From positions 434,001 to 498,000 of the forward strand of contig NZ_CP080647.1 of assembly GCF_019599145.1 (NCBI RefSeq): a stretch of DNA of 64,000 nt, given 5' to 3'. Origin of the DNA: Streptomyces akebiae. GTDB taxonomy: Bacteria > Actinomycetota > Actinomycetes > Streptomycetales > Streptomycetaceae. The position numbers and the translations under genes were made by a program. Of this stretch, positions 15,523 to 24,317 are shown in pieces. The notes below the pieces were generated by a model that made no database searches, was not told where the DNA came from, and saw nothing but the letters and a program-made list of their open reading frames with translations. Numbering within the stretch: position 1 is the stretch's first letter; every line of letters starts with the position of its first letter.

Positions 15523-17022
15523 ATGGACGCCCTCAGCTCCCTCCTCGACGGCTTCGCCACGGCCCTGACCCCGATCAACCTGCTGTGGGCGGCGATCGGT
15601 GTCCTGCTGGGCACGGCGATCGGGGTGCTGCCCGGGATCGGGCCCGCCATGGCGGTGGCGCTGTTGCTGCCGGTGACGTACGGGCTGAACCCGGTCGGCG
15701 CGTTCATCATGTTCGCCGGCATCTACTACGGGGCGATGTTCGGCGGTTCCACCACCTCGATCCTCCTCAACACACCCGGTGAGAGCGCGGCCGTGGTCGC
15801 GGCCATGGAGGGGAACCCCATGGCCAGGTCGGGGCGCGGCGCGCAGGCGCTGGCGGCGGCCGCCATCGGGCACTTCGCGGGCGGCATGGTCGGCACGGTC
15901 CTGCTGGTGGCGCTGGCGCCGAAGGTCGCCGAGCTGGCCGTGGACATCGGCGCCCCGGACTACTTCGCGATCATGGTGCTGGCGTTCATCGCCGTGACGT
16001 CCGTCCTCGGCTCGTCGCGCGTCCGGGGCCTCGCGTCCCTCCTCATCGGCCTGACGATCGGGCTGGTGGGCCTGGACCGGATGACCGGCCAGCAGCGCCT
16101 GACCTTCGGTTCCCTCCAGCTCGCCGACGGTGTCGACGTGGTGATCGTCGCGGTCGGTCTGTTCGCCATCGGGGAGGCCCTGTGGGTGGCGGCGCATCTG
16201 CGGCGCAGCCCGCCGGAGCCGATCCCGGTGGGCCGGCCGTGGCTCGGCCGCTCCGATGTGAGGCGGACCTGGAAGTCCTGGGCGCGGGGGCCGTTCATAG
16301 GCTTCCCGTTCGGCGCGATCCCGGCGGGCGGCGCCGAGATCCCCACCTTTCTGTCGTACGTCACCGAGAAACGGCTGTCGAAGCACAAGGAGGAGTGGGG
16401 CAAGGGCGCCATCGAGGGTGTCGCCGGTCCGGAGTCCGCGGCGTCGGCCTCGGCGGCGGGCACCCTCGTCTCCATGCTGACCCTCGGGCTGCCCACGACG
16501 GCGGTCGCGGCGGTCATGCTGGCCGCCTTCCAGCAGTACGGCATCCAGCCCGGCCCGCTGCTCTTCGAACGCGAGCCGGACCTCGTGTGGGGCCTGATCG
16601 CCTCGCTCTTCGTCGGCATGGTGCTGCTGCTCGCACTCAATCTGCCGCTGGCCCCGCTGTGGGCGAAGCTGCTGCGCATCCCGCGGCCGTACCTCTACGC
16701 GGGGATCCTGTTCTTCGCGGCGGTCGGCGCGTACGCGGTCGGCGGTGAGGTGATCGACCTGGTGATCCTGCTGATCATCGGGCTGATCGGCTTCGGTATG
16801 CGCCGTTACGGCCTGCCGGTGCTGCCCGCCGTCATCGGTGTGATCCTCGGCCCAGGCGCCGAGCAGCAGCTGCGACGGGCCCTGCAGATCAGTGACGGCA
16901 GCGTCACCGGCCTGGTGAACACACCGTTCTCGGTGACGGTGTACGTGGTCATCGCCGTGCTGCTGGCCTGGCCGCTGCTGAAGCGGCTGGTCACCGGCAG
17001 GCGCACGGCCCGGGTCGGATGA
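15523..17022 (+). CDS. tctA: TctA-type large membrane subunit
   Basis: A 499-residue polytopic protein with about 12 helices, the translocation subunit of the TTT transporter driven by an ion gradient. Diagnostic stretches are [22 protein letters not shown] (about 37-58), [24 protein letters not shown] (about 66-89), and the symmetric second-half motif GIAPESAAS-like [18 protein letters not shown] followed by [17 protein letters not shown]. The two G-P-G/P-E repeats reflect the internal duplication of the family. It is the last gene of the tctCBA operon and ends 15 bases from a convergent gene. Confidence 0.92.
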   Translation: MDALSSLLDGFATALTPINLLWAAIGVLLGTAIGVLPGIGPAMAVALLLPVTYGLNPVGAFIMFAGIYYGAMFGGSTTSILLNTPGESAAVVAAMEGNPMARSGRGAQALAAAAIGHFAGGMVGTVLLVALAPKVAELAVDIGAPDYFAIMVLAFIAVTSVLGSSRVRGLASLLIGLTIGLVGLDRMTGQQRLTFGSLQLADGVDVVIVAVGLFAIGEALWVAAHLRRSPPEPIPVGRPWLGRSDVRRTWKSWARGPFIGFPFGAIPAGGAEIPTFLSYVTEKRLSKHKEEWGKGAIEGVAGPESAASASAAGTLVSMLTLGLPTTAVAAVMLAAFQQYGIQPGPLLFEREPDLVWGLIASLFVGMVLLLALNLPLAPLWAKLLRIPRPYLYAGILFFAAVGAYAVGGEVIDLVILLIIGLIGFGMRRYGLPVLPAVIGVILGPGAEQQLRRALQISDGSVTGLVNTPFSVTVYVVIAVLLAWPLLKRLVTGRRTARVG

Positions 17023-17037
17023 GCGGCGGCCGGGCGC

Positions 17038-17562
17038 TCAGCTCGCGCCCCGCTCCGCCTCCTCGTGCAGGAAGGCGCTGATCTGCCCGGCGATGTCCGC
17101 TCGGCCCGGACCGCCCGCCGGGTCGAGGAGGTCCTCGTCCACGCCGATGCCGCCGGACCACAGATACCGCTCGGTCCACTCCTCGTCGGCACGCAGCTGG
17201 ACCTGGATGTCGAACTGGGTGAGGTGGGACTCCGGGGCGGCCGCGTACAGGACGGAGGTGGCGCGGCGCAGCGGGTAGAGGTCGAAGCCCTCGATGAACC
17301 GGGAGTTGCGCCAGTCGAGGAAGGCGCTCTCGCCGTCGGGGCCGGTACGGATGTCGAGCTGGCCGTCCTCCAGATGGAGGCCGACGTGGTCGCTGCCCCG
17401 GTTCTCCACGGTCACCCGGAACCGGAAGTACGTCAGCCCTTCGGCGGCGTCGTCGCGTCCCCGTGGGGGTTCCGCGCACTCCACTCCGTGGACGCGCACA
17501 CGCAGGCCGGCCAGGTCGCCGTCGTACTCCTGCCAGTCCCCGATCACGTTGGGCTCGCGCAC
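17038..17562 (-). CDS. Conserved hypothetical protein, about 174 aa
   Basis: I do not recognise a named domain. From GTG 17562 (GGAGAGG six bases upstream) the product starts VREPNVIGDWQEY; the frame stays open to 17619 but the upstream part is Arg/Cys-rich and lacks support. The body alternates beta strands (LRVRVHGVEC, YFRFRVTVENRG, VGLHLEDGQLDIR, SHLTQFDIQVQL) in a pattern like an immunoglobulin-like sandwich, with acidic loops and a C-terminal helix IAGQISAFLHEEAE. There is no signal peptide. Divergent from the acyl-CoA synthetase gene. Confidence 0.65.
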   Translation of the reverse strand: MREPNVIGDWQEYDGDLAGLRVRVHGVECAEPPRGRDDAAEGLTYFRFRVTVENRGSDHVGLHLEDGQLDIRTGPDGESAFLDWRNSRFIEGFDLYPLRRATSVLYAAAPESHLTQFDIQVQLRADEEWTERYLWSGGIGVDEDLLDPAGGPGRADIAGQISAFLHEEAERGAS

Positions 17563-17875
17563 CGTCCACCTCTCCACATCGGCGGGACACCTCCCGCGTC
17601 GCGCGCACCACAGTGCCACACCCGTCGGACGTCCGGGTCCGGGGCATTACCGCCGGTCAGAGGTGATCAAGCCGTGTGCAGCGACGATTGCCGGGAGGGT
17701 CACGCGAAGGGGGTCGCCCACGTGCCGCACATCACGTTCACGGCCCACAGTGCGGATACGCGGAGGCCGACTTGCCGATTCCCCGAGCGGTCGTCGGCGC
17801 CGTACGCTACGTTCGATCACCGCCGGTTGGCGCACCGTCGGCGAGGTCGCGTGCAGGGAAGGTTCTGAGCGTCGC
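17563..17875. other. Divergent intergenic region, 313 bases
   Basis: No convincing gene, RNA or repeat is seen. It is slightly less GC-rich around 17641-17720 and must hold the promoters of the two divergent genes; no -35/-10 pair with good spacing could be picked. Confidence 0.4.
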
Positions 17876-19798
17876 ATGGGCAACTTCGGCATCGCTCCAC
17901 CGACGGGCCCGGTCATGACCGGAGGGCTGGCCGATCCACTGTTCGAGACGGCGAACCACGATCCCGCGCTGCCGCAGCTCGCGCGCCGTGACAGCACCTC
18001 CCCCGGCACCTGGACGCGGGTGAGCGCGGCCGAGGCACGGGACGAAGTCGCCGATCTGGCCAAGGGGTTGATCGCGTCCGGGATCCGCCCGGGCAACCGG
18101 GTGGCCGTGATGGCGCGGACCCGTTACGAGTGGACGGTGCTCGCCGTCGCGCTGTGGGCCGTGGGCGCCGAGATCGTGCCGGTCTGTCCGACGTCGTCGC
18201 GCGACCAGATCGAGTGGATCCTGCGGGACGCGGCCTGTGTGGGCGTGGTCGTCGAGGACGAGCTGGGTGTGATGACCGTCGGCTCGGTGTGCGCCAAGCT
18301 GCCGCTGCTGCGGTACGTCTGGCAACTGGACACCGAGTCCCTGCCACAGCTGGTGGAGGCGGGCCGGGACGTACCGGACGCGACGGTGGACTCGCTGCGC
18401 CGTATCGTCATGCCGGACTCCACCGCCGTGATCGCGTACACCTCGGGCACGACCGGCCGGCCCCGGGGCTGCGCGCTCTCCCACCGCAGCCTCGCCAGCC
18501 CCTGTGACGCCCTGCTCGCCGGCTGGCGGCAGACGGCGGCGGCGCCCGGTGAACAGCCGGCGATCCTGGCCTTCCTGCCGTTCTCGCACGTCTACGGTCT
18601 GATGATCCAGGGGATGTGTCTGCGCGGCGGGCTGCTCCTCGCGCACGAGCCCGAGTTCAACGAGGAGGCGCTGTCCGCCGCACTGCGGTCGTTCCGTCCG
18701 ACGTTCCTCTTCGGGGTCCCGTACCTCTTCGAGAGGATCTACAAGAACTTCCTGCGCAAGGCCCAACAGGCGGGCCGCGGACCGCTGTTCGAACGGGCGG
18801 TGCGCGCCGCCCAGGACCACGCCCTCGCCGTCGAGCGGCAGCGGCTGGACACGGGTCCCGGACCGGCGATGGATCTCAAGCTGCAACACGCCTTCTACGA
18901 GAAGACGGTGTACCGCAGGCTGCGCGCGGCGCTGGGCGGCCGGGTGCGCGGCGGCTGTTCGGGAGGTTCCCCCCTCAACCGCGACCTGACGCTGTTCTAC
19001 GCGGGCATCGGCATCCTCATCCATGACGGGTACGGCCTGACCGAGACCGCCGGCGGCATCACCGCCCAGCCGGTGGGCCGGGAGAAGTTCGGCACCGTGG
19101 GCCGTCCGCTGCCGGGCACCGAGATCCGGGTGGCGCGGGACGGGGAGATCCTGGTCAACGGACCTTCGGTGTTCCAGGGGTACGTCAACGACGAGGCGGG
19201 CACCCGGGCCGCGCTCCAGGACGGCTGGCTGGCCACGGGGGACATCGGGCGGCTGGACTCCGAGGGCTATCTGTCGATCACGGGCCGCAAGAAGGAGATC
19301 ATCATCACCAGCGGGGGCAAAGGGGTGGCCCCCGCGCCGCTGGAGGAGCAGCTCCGGACCCATCCGCTGATCCACCAGGCGGTCGTCGTGGGTGACAACC
19401 GGCCCTGTGTGGGGGCCCTGCTCACGCTGGACCCCGAGTTCCTCGCGCACTGGCGGGGGTCGTTGTCAGCGCCGGGTGAGCTGCTGGGGCGGGAGGCGCG
19501 GGAGGAGAACGCGCTGCGGCAGGAGGTGCTGCGGGCGATCGCCGCGGCCAACAGCACGGTGTCGCGCGCGGAGTCGATCCGCGTCTACCGCATCCTGCCC
19601 GAGCCCTTCGACCTCGCCAACGGGATGCTGACCCCGTCGATGAAGCTGCGCCGGGACACCATCGTGCAGCGGTACGAGGCCGAGATCGAGGCGATGTACG
19701 CGACCTCGGCGCGTACCGCCCGCCGCACCCTCTCGGAGGAGGTCGCGGGCTGGGACGACTCGGACCCCGACGACGTGTTCCGGCGCGCCCGGCACTGA
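17876..19798 (+). CDS. Long-chain acyl-CoA synthetase (AMP-binding)
   Basis: A 640-residue ANL-superfamily enzyme that would activate a fatty acid through an acyl-adenylate to acyl-CoA. The ATP-binding P-loop is VIAYTSGTTGRPRGCALSHR, the A5-like motif is GYGLTETAGG, and A7/A8-like motifs are DGWLATGDIGRLDSEGYLSITGRKKEIIITSGG with the hinge. GRKKE and the C-terminal part are of the FadD15/FAA long-chain type, including a bulky insert with YLFERIYKNFLRKAQQ. ATG at 17876 is chosen because MGNFGIAPPTGPV begins conserved sequence; the open frame extends upstream to 17294 only as a GC artefact. It is monocistronic; the next gene begins 139 bases downstream. Confidence 0.9.
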   Translation: MGNFGIAPPTGPVMTGGLADPLFETANHDPALPQLARRDSTSPGTWTRVSAAEARDEVADLAKGLIASGIRPGNRVAVMARTRYEWTVLAVALWAVGAEIVPVCPTSSRDQIEWILRDAACVGVVVEDELGVMTVGSVCAKLPLLRYVWQLDTESLPQLVEAGRDVPDATVDSLRRIVMPDSTAVIAYTSGTTGRPRGCALSHRSLASPCDALLAGWRQTAAAPGEQPAILAFLPFSHVYGLMIQGMCLRGGLLLAHEPEFNEEALSAALRSFRPTFLFGVPYLFERIYKNFLRKAQQAGRGPLFERAVRAAQDHALAVERQRLDTGPGPAMDLKLQHAFYEKTVYRRLRAALGGRVRGGCSGGSPLNRDLTLFYAGIGILIHDGYGLTETAGGITAQPVGREKFGTVGRPLPGTEIRVARDGEILVNGPSVFQGYVNDEAGTRAALQDGWLATGDIGRLDSEGYLSITGRKKEIIITSGGKGVAPAPLEEQLRTHPLIHQAVVVGDNRPCVGALLTLDPEFLAHWRGSLSAPGELLGREAREENALRQEVLRAIAAANSTVSRAESIRVYRILPEPFDLANGMLTPSMKLRRDTIVQRYEAEIEAMYATSARTARRTLSEEVAGWDDSDPDDVFRRARH

Positions 19799-19937
19799 CC
19801 GCGCGGTTCCCTCCACCCACAGGCCGAGCCGCTGTTGACGAAAGGGTCCTCCGGATGCGGAGATGCTCCAGGCACCGGCGGGGAGACCGCTTGCCCGAGA
19901 GCACTCCGCACCACCGTGAGACGAAGGCAGAGGACCC

Positions 19938-21185
19938 ATGGCACTGCAGATCAGCGCCACCAACCCGGAACACCCCGCGCTGCTGCTCGAACTGCCGTGG
20001 CACCTGCCACTGGAGGAGTGGCCCGAGCACCACCTCGTGCCGCTCCCCCGCGGCATCTCCCGCCACGTGGTGCGCTACGCGCGGGCCGGCGACGAGGTGG
20101 TCGCCGTCAAGGAACTCGCCGAGCGGCCCGCCCTGCGCGAGTACGAGTTGCTGCGCGACCTCGACCGGATCGGCATCCCCGCGGTGGACGCGCTCGGCGT
20201 GGTCACCGGACGTCTCGACGAGGGGGGCGAGCCGCTGGAGTCGGTGCTGATCACGCGGCACCTGGGCGGTTCGATGCCGTACCGCTCGATGTTCGAGACG
20301 ACCATGCGCCCGGCCACCATGCACCGGCTGATGGACGCCCTCGCCGTCCTGCTGGTGCGGCTGCACCTGGCCGGATTCGCGTGGGGCGACTGCTCGTTGT
20401 CCAACACGCTGTTCCGGCGGGACGCGGGCGCGTACGCGGCGTACCTGGTGGACGCCGAGACGGGCGATCTGCACGCGCGGCTGAGCTCCGGGCAGCGGGA
20501 GTACGACCTCGATCTGGCCCGGGTGAACATCAGCGGCGAGCTGCTGGACCTGGAGGCGTCCGGGGCGCTGCACCCGTCGGTGGACCCGATCGACTTCGGC
20601 AACGAGATCTGCTCCCGCTACCACCGGCTGTGGGAGGAGCTGACCCGCAGGTCGGTGTACCCGGCCGGGAAGTACCACTACATCGAGCGCCGGATCCGCC
20701 GTCTGAACGACCTCGGTTTCGACGTCGCCGAGATGCAGATCGAGCACGCCGACAACGGCGACACGGTGACCTTCGTGCCCAAGGTCGTCGACGCGGGCCA
20801 CCACCAGCGGCAGCTGCTGCGGCTGACCGGTCTGGACACCGAGGAGAACCAGGCCCGCAGGCTGTTGAACGACCTGGAGAGCTGGATGGCCACCCAGGAC
20901 GACTACGCCCCGGGCGATCCCCTCGGCGCCCGCCCCGAGGTGCTGGCCCACCGCTGGGTGCGGGAGGTGTTCCGCCCTACGGTGCGGGCCGTCCCGCTCG
21001 AACTGCGCGGCTCGATGGACCCGGCGGAGATCTACCACCAACTCCTCGAACACCGCTGGTACATGTCCGAGCGGGCCCAGCACGACATCGGCCTGGACAC
21101 GGCGGTGAAGGACTACATCGACAACGTCCTGCCCACCACACCGACCCCACCACCACCGCGGCCGGACAACGACACCACCGAGTGA
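19938..21185 (+). CDS. DUF4032 protein with kinase-like N-terminal domain
   Basis: A 415-residue soluble protein common in actinomycetes. Residues about 40-215 look like a divergent small-molecule/lipopolysaccharide kinase fold: VVAVKELAERPALREYELLRDL supplies the Lys and helix-C-like Glu, GFAWGDCSLSNTLF the catalytic loop (Asp and Asn), and YLVDAETGD the metal-binding Asp. The C-terminal half is the DUF4032 domain (GLDTEENQARRLLNDLESW, ARPEVLAHRWVREVFRPTV). The Pro-rich tail is disordered. No substrate is known. ATG at 19938 follows AGAGGA; a stem-loop terminator follows the stop. Confidence 0.85.
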   Translation: MALQISATNPEHPALLLELPWHLPLEEWPEHHLVPLPRGISRHVVRYARAGDEVVAVKELAERPALREYELLRDLDRIGIPAVDALGVVTGRLDEGGEPLESVLITRHLGGSMPYRSMFETTMRPATMHRLMDALAVLLVRLHLAGFAWGDCSLSNTLFRRDAGAYAAYLVDAETGDLHARLSSGQREYDLDLARVNISGELLDLEASGALHPSVDPIDFGNEICSRYHRLWEELTRRSVYPAGKYHYIERRIRRLNDLGFDVAEMQIEHADNGDTVTFVPKVVDAGHHQRQLLRLTGLDTEENQARRLLNDLESWMATQDDYAPGDPLGARPEVLAHRWVREVFRPTVRAVPLELRGSMDPAEIYHQLLEHRWYMSERAQHDIGLDTAVKDYIDNVLPTTPTPPPPRPDNDTTE

Positions 21186-21195
21186 GCCACCCCGC

Positions 21196-21216
21196 GCCCG
21201 GGCACCCGCCCCGGGC
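21196..21216. terminator. Stem-loop between convergent DUF4032 and stress-protein genes
   Basis: GCCCGGG-CACCCGC-CCCGGGC, a perfect 7-bp stem with a 7-base loop, 11 bases after one stop codon and 22 before the other. Confidence 0.5.
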
Positions 21217-21237
21217 AGCGGAGGCCGCCCGCGCGCG

Positions 21238-22110
21238 TCACCTGTGAGGGACCACCGCCACCGGGCAGTGCGCGTGGTGCAGGACGCCGTGGGCGACCGA
21301 GCCGATGCGCGCGCCGACGGCCGTGCGGCGGGCTCGGCGCCCGACGACCACCAGCTGGGCCCGCTGGGCCACGGACAGCAGCACCTGCCCGGCGCTGCCC
21401 ATCTCGACGTGCTGGACGACCCGTACCTCGGGGAAGCGCTCCTGCCACGGCTCCAGCGCGGCGACCAGCGCCTTCTTCTCGTACGGCTCCAGCCCGCCGG
21501 CCTCGTCGAGGAGCTTCAGCGAGCCGGGGCTGTACGCGTACAGCGGTGGCAGCGTCCACGCCCGCACCGCGCGCAGGGACGCCCCCCGGGCGGCCGCCGT
21601 CTCGAACGCGAACCGCAGCACGTCGGCGCTGTCCTCCGGCGTGCCCTGCTGGCCGACGACGACCTCGCGTCCGGCGGCCTCGGCGCTCGGGCTGTCCTCG
21701 GCGCGCACGAGCACGACGGGACGCGGTGACCCGACGATCACCTGCTGCCCGACGGAGCCCAGCAGGAAGCCGACCACCGCGCCGTGTCCGCGCGAGCCCA
21801 GCACCAGGGTCTCGGCGTGCTCGGCGGCGCCGACCAGCGTGTCGACCGGCGGGCCCTCCACGAGGTCCGTCGTCACCTCCAGCTCCGGGTGCCGCTCGGC
21901 GACACCCCGCGCGGCCTCGGCGAGGGCCTGACCGGCCCACTGCGCCTGTCCGTCCCGGTCCACGGTGATCGCCTCGTGCGGCTCCCACCGCCACGCGTGC
22001 ACCACCCGCAGCGCCAGGCCCCGGCGTACGGCCTCCCGGCCGGCCCACGCCAGCGCGGCGAGGCTCTCGGGCGTACCGTCCACTGCGGCGGTGATCGGGC
22101 GCGTCGTCAT
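21238..22110 (-). CDS. Universal stress protein, tandem Usp domains
   Basis: 290 residues with two UspA domains. The first begins ITAAVDGTPESLAALAWAGREA and ends with the ATP-binding motif VLGSRGHGAVVGFLLGSVGQQVI (G-2x-G-9x-G-S type). The second begins REVVVGQQGTPEDSADVLRFAFETAAARG and ends LVVVGRRARRTAVGARIGSVAHGVLHHAHCPVAVVPH. Such tandem proteins bind ATP and are often made in stationary phase or low oxygen. The ATG at 22110 has GAGAGGTGG upstream. Divergent from the VOC gene with only 57 bases between them. Confidence 0.92.
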   Translation of the reverse strand: MTTRPITAAVDGTPESLAALAWAGREAVRRGLALRVVHAWRWEPHEAITVDRDGQAQWAGQALAEAARGVAERHPELEVTTDLVEGPPVDTLVGAAEHAETLVLGSRGHGAVVGFLLGSVGQQVIVGSPRPVVLVRAEDSPSAEAAGREVVVGQQGTPEDSADVLRFAFETAAARGASLRAVRAWTLPPLYAYSPGSLKLLDEAGGLEPYEKKALVAALEPWQERFPEVRVVQHVEMGSAGQVLLSVAQRAQLVVVGRRARRTAVGARIGSVAHGVLHHAHCPVAVVPHR

Positions 22111-22155
22111 CGGCCACCTCTCGGTCGTCACATGGCTGACGGGTCCAGTCTTCAC

Positions 22156-22161
22156 TACGCT
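22156..22161 (+). promoter_or_regulatory. -10 element (TACGCT) of a leaderless promoter
   Basis: TANNNT hexamer ending 6 bases before the ATG at 22168, with no Shine-Dalgarno sequence in between. Confidence 0.4.
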
Positions 22162-22167
22162 CGCCGC

Positions 22168-22524
22168 ATGACCTTGCAGTGGGAGCAGGTGCTGGTGGAC
22201 GCGGCCGATCCGGTGGCGCTGGGGCGCTGGTGGGCCGAGGCGCTCGGGTGGGTGGTGGTCGACGAGTCGCCCGAGGAGTACGAGATCCGCCCGGCACCGG
22301 ACCGTCTCCCCGGCCTCCTGTTCGGACGCAGCCCGGACGTCAAGGACCGCAAGAACCGCCTCCACCTCGATTTCCGCCCCCTCGACCAGGAGGCGGAGGT
22401 CACCCGTCTCCTCGCCCTCGGGGCACGGCACGCGGACATCGGGCAGACCGGCGACGAGCCCTGGGTCGTGCTCCAGGACCCGGAGGGCAACGAGTTCTGC
22501 GTCCTGGCCCCGCGCCGGAGCTGA
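22168..22524 (+). CDS. VOC-superfamily protein (glyoxalase-like)
   Basis: A compact 118-residue single-domain protein of the vicinal oxygen chelate fold. LQWEQVLVDAADPVALGRWWAEALGW gives the first beta-alpha unit, NRLHLDFRP the central metal-side His, and PWVVLQDPEGNEFCVLAP the last strand with the canonical D-P-E-G-N-E-F. The conserved His and Glu positions are kept. The substrate is unknown; members include dioxygenases, resistance proteins and isomerases. Starts without a ribosome binding site, probably leaderless. Confidence 0.85.
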   Translation: MTLQWEQVLVDAADPVALGRWWAEALGWVVVDESPEEYEIRPAPDRLPGLLFGRSPDVKDRKNRLHLDFRPLDQEAEVTRLLALGARHADIGQTGDEPWVVLQDPEGNEFCVLAPRRS

Positions 22525-22621
22525 CGCCGCTGCCGGTGTCCCGGCAGGTGGCACCGCGGAAACCGCGCGCGGCAGCACGGTCGAACATACGATGGGCCCA
22601 TTGGTCTCGGGGCGGAGGAGT

Positions 22622-24298
22622 ATGACGCAGGCTGTCGGTCCGGCGCGGAACGTGATCCTGACGGTGGATGACGATCCCGGGGTGTCCCGTGCGGTGGCGC
22701 GGGATCTGCGCCGCAGGTACGGCGAGTCGTACCGGATCGTCCGGGCGGAGTCCGGGCGGGCGGCGCTGGAGGCACTGCGGGAGCTGAAGCTGCGCGGCGA
22801 CCAGGTGGCGGTGATCCTGGCCGACTACCGGATGCCGGAGATGAACGGCATCGAGTTCCTGGAACAGGCCCTGGACGTCTATCCGGGGGCGCGGCGGGTG
22901 CTGCTCACGGCGTACGCCGACACCGGCGCGGCGATCGACGCGATCAACGTCATCGACCTCGACCACTATCTGCTGAAGCCGTGGGACCCGCCGGAGGAGA
23001 AGCTCTATCCGGTCCTGGACGACCTGCTCCAGGCCTGGCGGGCCGCCGACCGTGCCTGTGTGGGCACGACGAAGGTGGTCGGGCACCGGTGGTCGGCGCG
23101 GTCGTCGGGCGTACGGGAGTTCCTGGCCCGCAACCAGGTGCCGTACCGCTGGTTCTCCTCGGACGAGCCGGAGGGGCGGCGGCTGCTCGCGGCGGCCGGG
23201 GCCGACGGCGCGCGGCTGCCGCTGGTCGTCACCCCGGACGGCACGCCGCTGGTGGCGCCGGAGGACCCGGAGCTGGCGGAGAAGGTGGGGCTGGCGACCA
23301 CGCCGGCCCAGGAGTTCTACGACCTGGTCGTCATCGGCGGCGGCCCCGCCGGGCTCGGCGCGGCCGTGTACGGGGCCTCGGAGGGGCTGCGGACGCTCCT
23401 CGTCGAGCGGTCGGCCACGGGCGGTCAGGCGGGCCAGAGCTCACGGATCGAGAACTACCTCGGGTTCCCCGACGGGGTGTCGGGCGGTCAGCTCACCGGC
23501 CGGGCGCGCCGTCAGGCCACCAAGTTCGGCGCGGAGATCCTCACGGCCCGTGAGGTGAGCGGTCTGGAGGTGAACGGGGCGGCGCGGACCGTCCGGTTCT
23601 CCGACGGTTCGGCGGTCGCCGCGCACAGCGTGATCCTCGCGACCGGCGTGTCGTACCGGCAGCTCGCCGCCCCGGGCTGCGCGGACCTCACCGGCTGCGG
23701 GGTGTTCTACGGCTCCGCCCTGACCGAGGCGGCCGGCTGCCAGGGGCACGACGTGTACATCGTGGGCGGCGCCAACTCGGCGGGGCAGGCGGCGATGTAC
23801 CTGTCCCGGGGCGCCAAGTCGGTCACCCTCCTCGTCCGCGGCGAGTCGCTGACCGCGTCCATGTCGCACTACCTGATCCAGCAGCTCGCCGAGGCCCCCA
23901 ACATCTTCGTGCGCCCCGGCACGATCGTGGAGGCCGCGCACGGCACGAACCAGCTGGAGCAGCTGACGCTGAAGGACGTGGCGAGCGGGCGTGAAGAACT
24001 CGTCGACGCGCAGTGGCTGTTCGTGTTCATCGGCGCCGAGCCGCACACCGACTGGCTGGAGGGGACCGTGCTCCGCGACGAGCGCGGGTTCATCGTGGCC
24101 GGACCGGACATGACCCCGGACGGAAGCCCGCCGCCCGGCTGGGAGCTGGACCGGCCGCCGTACCACCTGGAGACCAATGTGCCCGGGGTGTTCGTCGCCG
24201 GGGACGCGCGGTCGGAGTCCGCGAAGCGGGTCGCGTCCGCCGTGGGAGAGGGAGCGATGGCCGTGATGCTGGTGCACAGGTATCTGGAGCAGTCATGA
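22622..24298 (+). CDS. Fused response regulator / glutaredoxin-like / thioredoxin-reductase-like protein
   Basis: A 558-residue three-part protein. Residues 10-140 are a receiver domain (acidic D16-D18, phosphoacceptor D68 in ILADYRMPEMNG, K119). Residues about 150-225 look like a glutaredoxin-type module (FLARNQVPYRWFSSDEPEG, LPLVVTPDGTPLVAP). From 232 there is a TrxR-type flavoprotein: VVIGGGPAGLGAAVYGASEG for FAD, IVGGANSAGQAAMYL for NADPH, and GVFVAGDAR. The redox CxxC of thioredoxin reductase is absent: the equivalent site reads GSAL (364-367). ATG 22622 is preceded by GGCGGAGGAG; another ATG at 22592 is possible. First gene of a three-gene operon. Confidence 0.88.
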   Translation: MTQAVGPARNVILTVDDDPGVSRAVARDLRRRYGESYRIVRAESGRAALEALRELKLRGDQVAVILADYRMPEMNGIEFLEQALDVYPGARRVLLTAYADTGAAIDAINVIDLDHYLLKPWDPPEEKLYPVLDDLLQAWRAADRACVGTTKVVGHRWSARSSGVREFLARNQVPYRWFSSDEPEGRRLLAAAGADGARLPLVVTPDGTPLVAPEDPELAEKVGLATTPAQEFYDLVVIGGGPAGLGAAVYGASEGLRTLLVERSATGGQAGQSSRIENYLGFPDGVSGGQLTGRARRQATKFGAEILTAREVSGLEVNGAARTVRFSDGSAVAAHSVILATGVSYRQLAAPGCADLTGCGVFYGSALTEAAGCQGHDVYIVGGANSAGQAAMYLSRGAKSVTLLVRGESLTASMSHYLIQQLAEAPNIFVRPGTIVEAAHGTNQLEQLTLKDVASGREELVDAQWLFVFIGAEPHTDWLEGTVLRDERGFIVAGPDMTPDGSPPPGWELDRPPYHLETNVPGVFVAGDARSESAKRVASAVGEGAMAVMLVHRYLEQS

Positions 24299-24317
24299 CC
24301 AGCGTGGAGGCTTCGTC

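Noticed and set aside
17807..19450. 547-codon minus-strand frame
   Set aside because: Antisense to the acyl-CoA synthetase, which has all ANL motifs.
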